Below are positions 62,301-64,000 of a DNA stretch of 64,000 nucleotides, piece by piece. The number at the start of each line of letters is the position of its first letter. Position 1 is the first letter of the stretch. Made by a program: the position numbers and the translations under genes. Under the pieces are notes generated by a model. That model was given only the letters and a program-made list of their open reading frames with translations, made no database searches and was not told the origin of the DNA. This DNA comes from Nymphaea colorata (lineage: Eukaryota > Streptophyta > Magnoliopsida > Nymphaeales > Nymphaeaceae). The stretch covers positions 3,151,500 to 3,215,499 of the forward strand of contig NC_045149.1 in assembly GCF_008831285.2 (NCBI RefSeq), in the 5' to 3' direction.

Positions 62301-62993
62301 CACATTAATACTTCTGATGTACTTGGAATTCTGTCAAATCCCCCCTACAAACCCATCGCTTATGAAGAAAAAACCTAACAGAAGTTGACAGCAATGCGGA
62401 ATAACTATCTTCTTTTTATGAAAAGTGAACTAAAAAGAAGAGCAATGATATTGCTATAACATTAAGTAGTATAAATACCTGTGGCGGTCTAAGGTAAAGA
62501 TTGCAGCGCTACAGATACAACAAGGGGCAAAATAACAACCGTTGATATCTATAATTTCATAAGAAATCGCGTCTATAAACTAAAAAAATGTTAAGCCACA
62601 AAACAGCACTCACTTTGATGGGAGTTTGACCATCGGTTTCCGTTTTGCAACTTTCACAGAGGATTTGCATTGCACTTCACAATCTTTCTTCTCCACGCAG
62701 ATGCTTTTGGCTATTCGCCTCACGTCTTCCACGGATCGCGCATAACGCCGATTTGGCCGCGAAGTCGCAGGCTTCTGTGGAGTCTGCAAGGCGCTGGAAG
62801 GATCTGACGACTGCGGGTTCTCGCAATAAGAGCTGATCCCCACCTCTGAGCAGGCGAGTTCCTTCTTCGATATGAAACCCAACATCCCTGAATCCATTGT
62901 CTGATCGCCTTTGTTTGATCCTTTCGAAATCTTAAGGGAACGGATCTCCGCCGCGGCCGATCCTTCCGAAATCTTCCGAGAACGAAGCTCCAT
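59316..62993 (-). CDS. CDT1: CDT1-like DNA replication licensing factor
   Basis: Nuclear protein, 617 aa, that loads the MCM2-7 helicase at origins with ORC and CDC6. Seven exons: 62993-62614, 62092-61973, 61885-61651, 61482-60721, 60632-60437, 60113-60023, 59385-59316. All borders are GT-AG, phases join, and the stop is TGA. Residues 128-245 are the CDT1 fold domain, with IRLLKLKGYASTFANIC, LAQLKYLMPEAIDI and SRLSTFIKSRPE, then GDEIPEETLPEPFN, all near-identical in plan to Arabidopsis CDT1a. Residues about 500-617 are the C-terminal winged-helix, MCM-binding region (IKLPKLFDMIYLIFQS, LVELIPDWICGKK, DPESLRARLVEAGK). The middle linker has many S/T-P sites, possible CDK targets. The protein is slightly longer than Arabidopsis CDT1a (571 aa). 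Plants often have two paralogs, so a or b is not assigned. No lesion seen. Confidence 0.93.
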
Positions 62994-63018
62994 AGCAGCT
63001 GCGTAGAAAGAAACAGAG

Positions 63019-63022
<4 letters not shown>

Positions 63023-63054
<32 letters not shown>
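63023..63054. repeat. (GA)n microsatellite in the CDT1 5' leader
   Basis: A run of alternating A and G, 32 bp, starting 30 bp above the ATG; on the transcript strand it is (CT)n, common in plant 5' UTRs. Confidence 0.95.
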
Positions 63055-63057
<3 letters not shown>

Positions 63058-63064
63058 AGGGTTT
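63054..63064 (-). promoter_or_regulatory. Telo-box
   Basis: AAACCCTAAAC on the minus strand. This element often accompanies other sites in promoters or leaders of plant genes active in dividing cells. It sits about 60-70 bp above the ATG, between the GA run and the E2F sites. Confidence 0.6.
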
Positions 63065-63115
63065 CGCTTCGCTTCTTTCGGTGGCGGGCGATCAGGGAGA
63101 GCCAAATAGGAGCAT

Positions 63116-63125
63116 TTTGGCGGGA
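63116..63125. promoter_or_regulatory. E2F-type site, proximal
   Basis: TTTGGCGGGA on the plus strand fits the E2F/DP consensus WTTSSCSS, about 125 bp above the CDT1 ATG. Confidence 0.75.
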
Positions 63126-63129
63126 TAGT

Positions 63130-63139
63130 TTTGGCGGGA
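63130..63139. promoter_or_regulatory. E2F-type site, distal
   Basis: A second identical TTTGGCGGGA, 14 bp (start to start) from the first. Paired sites near the start of a licensing gene fit G1/S control; CDT1 is a known E2F target in Arabidopsis. Confidence 0.75.
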
Positions 63140-63967
63140 GACTGGTGGGACCTTCGTGCTTCCCTCCAAAAATGGAATGACGGAAATGGCCTCAGTGCAC
63201 GGGAGGTGAATCACCAGCATCTCGGCCGTTCGAATACACCGCTGCTTGGCCTGCGCCCTACGGCCCAAGTTCCGGTTGATTATATTGGCCAAATACCCTA
63301 CTCGTATTCCAAAAAATAATACACTTTATTTGACTCGGATCCTCATAGCAGATATGTTTACCTTTTCGGGTTGGGAATGTAAATGATGTTGATTCAATTT
63401 AGGTATATATATATATTTATATATACATATAAAGTTTGTAAAAAGTAAGAGGATACGGAGTTAGATTTGATATGACTTAAATTAAGAAAAGTATCTTGTA
63501 ATTCTATTATTTAACCGCAACCAAGATCCATATATCTGTCCTAATTATTTTGGAAGATCCTTACGGCATGGATTCTAAATCCATCTAGTGACCATGTGCC
63601 CACTCCCTGTCGATTGTCTGTGCTTGGATTCAGTAGCTTCGGATGTGAGGAGCGTCTAATGCAGAAGAAAGTTGCATTTAGATTCGACCATTAATTGCAC
63701 TTTACTGCATTAGTTTGTTACCAAATTCATTGCAACGACCACACAGACTGGTGGTGTTGGCCGGTGCTTATAAAAGCCTAAATAACGAGTCACATGTTTT
63801 CAAATGTGCCTATATTTTTTCCTTTCAACGAACGCAGACACTGTGTATATATTTTTCTTTTCACACGTACTGTATATACAAAAGAAAAATCCACCAGATG
63901 CTGGATGACTGTAACTTAAATTTCACCACTAAAAGAACTATAAATCATTGCTAAAGCCATCATAAAC

Positions 63968-63999
<32 letters not shown>

Positions 64000-64000
64000 A
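63140..64000. other. Upstream region of CDT1, no other gene
   Basis: Intergenic, AT-rich, no coding domain. Ends in a compound microsatellite (TA)n(TG)n at 63968-63999; a shorter TATATA tract lies at 63402-63430. Confidence 0.5.

Noticed and set aside
1-64000. tRNA, rRNA, CRISPR arrays, bacterial-type operons
   Set aside because: No tRNA A/B-box pair with a foldable cloverleaf, no rRNA sequence and no spacer-repeat array was seen; the window is plant nuclear DNA.

Overview
This window is nuclear DNA from a flowering plant. The evidence is spliced genes with GT-AG introns, a plant-type AP2/ERF factor, a plant LRR receptor kinase, a plant CDT1, and debris of plant LTR, LINE and DNA transposons in AT-rich intergenic sequence. 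The sequence alone does not fix the species. Four host genes are supported.

Layout. 1-5461 (+) is the 3' part of a Ty3/gypsy chromovirus (protease, RT, RNase H, integrase, chromodomain, one long LTR), broken by a deletion, a nonsense codon and a frameshift. It ends about 50 bp before the acceptor of the last exon (5510-5731, +) of a nucleobase-ascorbate transporter of the NAT11/12 type, so it appears to lie in that gene's last intron. 5.7-17.5 kb holds no gene I recognise, only transposon traces (candidate DNA element 7700-9014, CACTA-like end 10296-11104) and a GA-headed tandem array (15.66-16.39 kb). 17524-17976 (-) is an intronless group IX ERF. 19.7-20.3 kb is a dead Ty1-copia gag. 21.4-25.1 kb contains two diverged arms of a large inverted repeat. 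27.4-33.2 kb (-) is a dead L1-type LINE. 34.9-35.6 kb (-) is a copia LTR/PBS/gag scrap.

36437-42181 (-) is an apparently intact 19-exon LRR-VIII-1 receptor kinase of the HPCA1/At5g49770 type (958 aa). 45892-46657 is a 766-bp transposon-like insertion with a 9-bp target duplication. 47.9-54.1 kb (-) is a second dead LINE, apparently split by other repetitive DNA. 55.0-56.5 kb is a young 757-bp tandem duplication. 59316-62993 (-) is an apparently intact 7-exon CDT1 replication-licensing gene (617 aa). Two E2F-type sites and a telo-box lie upstream of its start codon.

The genes do not form a functional cluster: membrane transport, hormone/stress transcription control, cell-surface signalling and DNA replication licensing are simply neighbours. 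I found no clearly undescribed system. The best leads are the 9-bp-TSD element with an exon-like insert, the large inverted repeat, the altered cysteine spacing in the HPCA1-like receptor and the compact cell-cycle promoter of CDT1. Intron-exon structures were built by hand from frame continuity, GT-AG borders and remembered family sequence; no search or transcript data were available.
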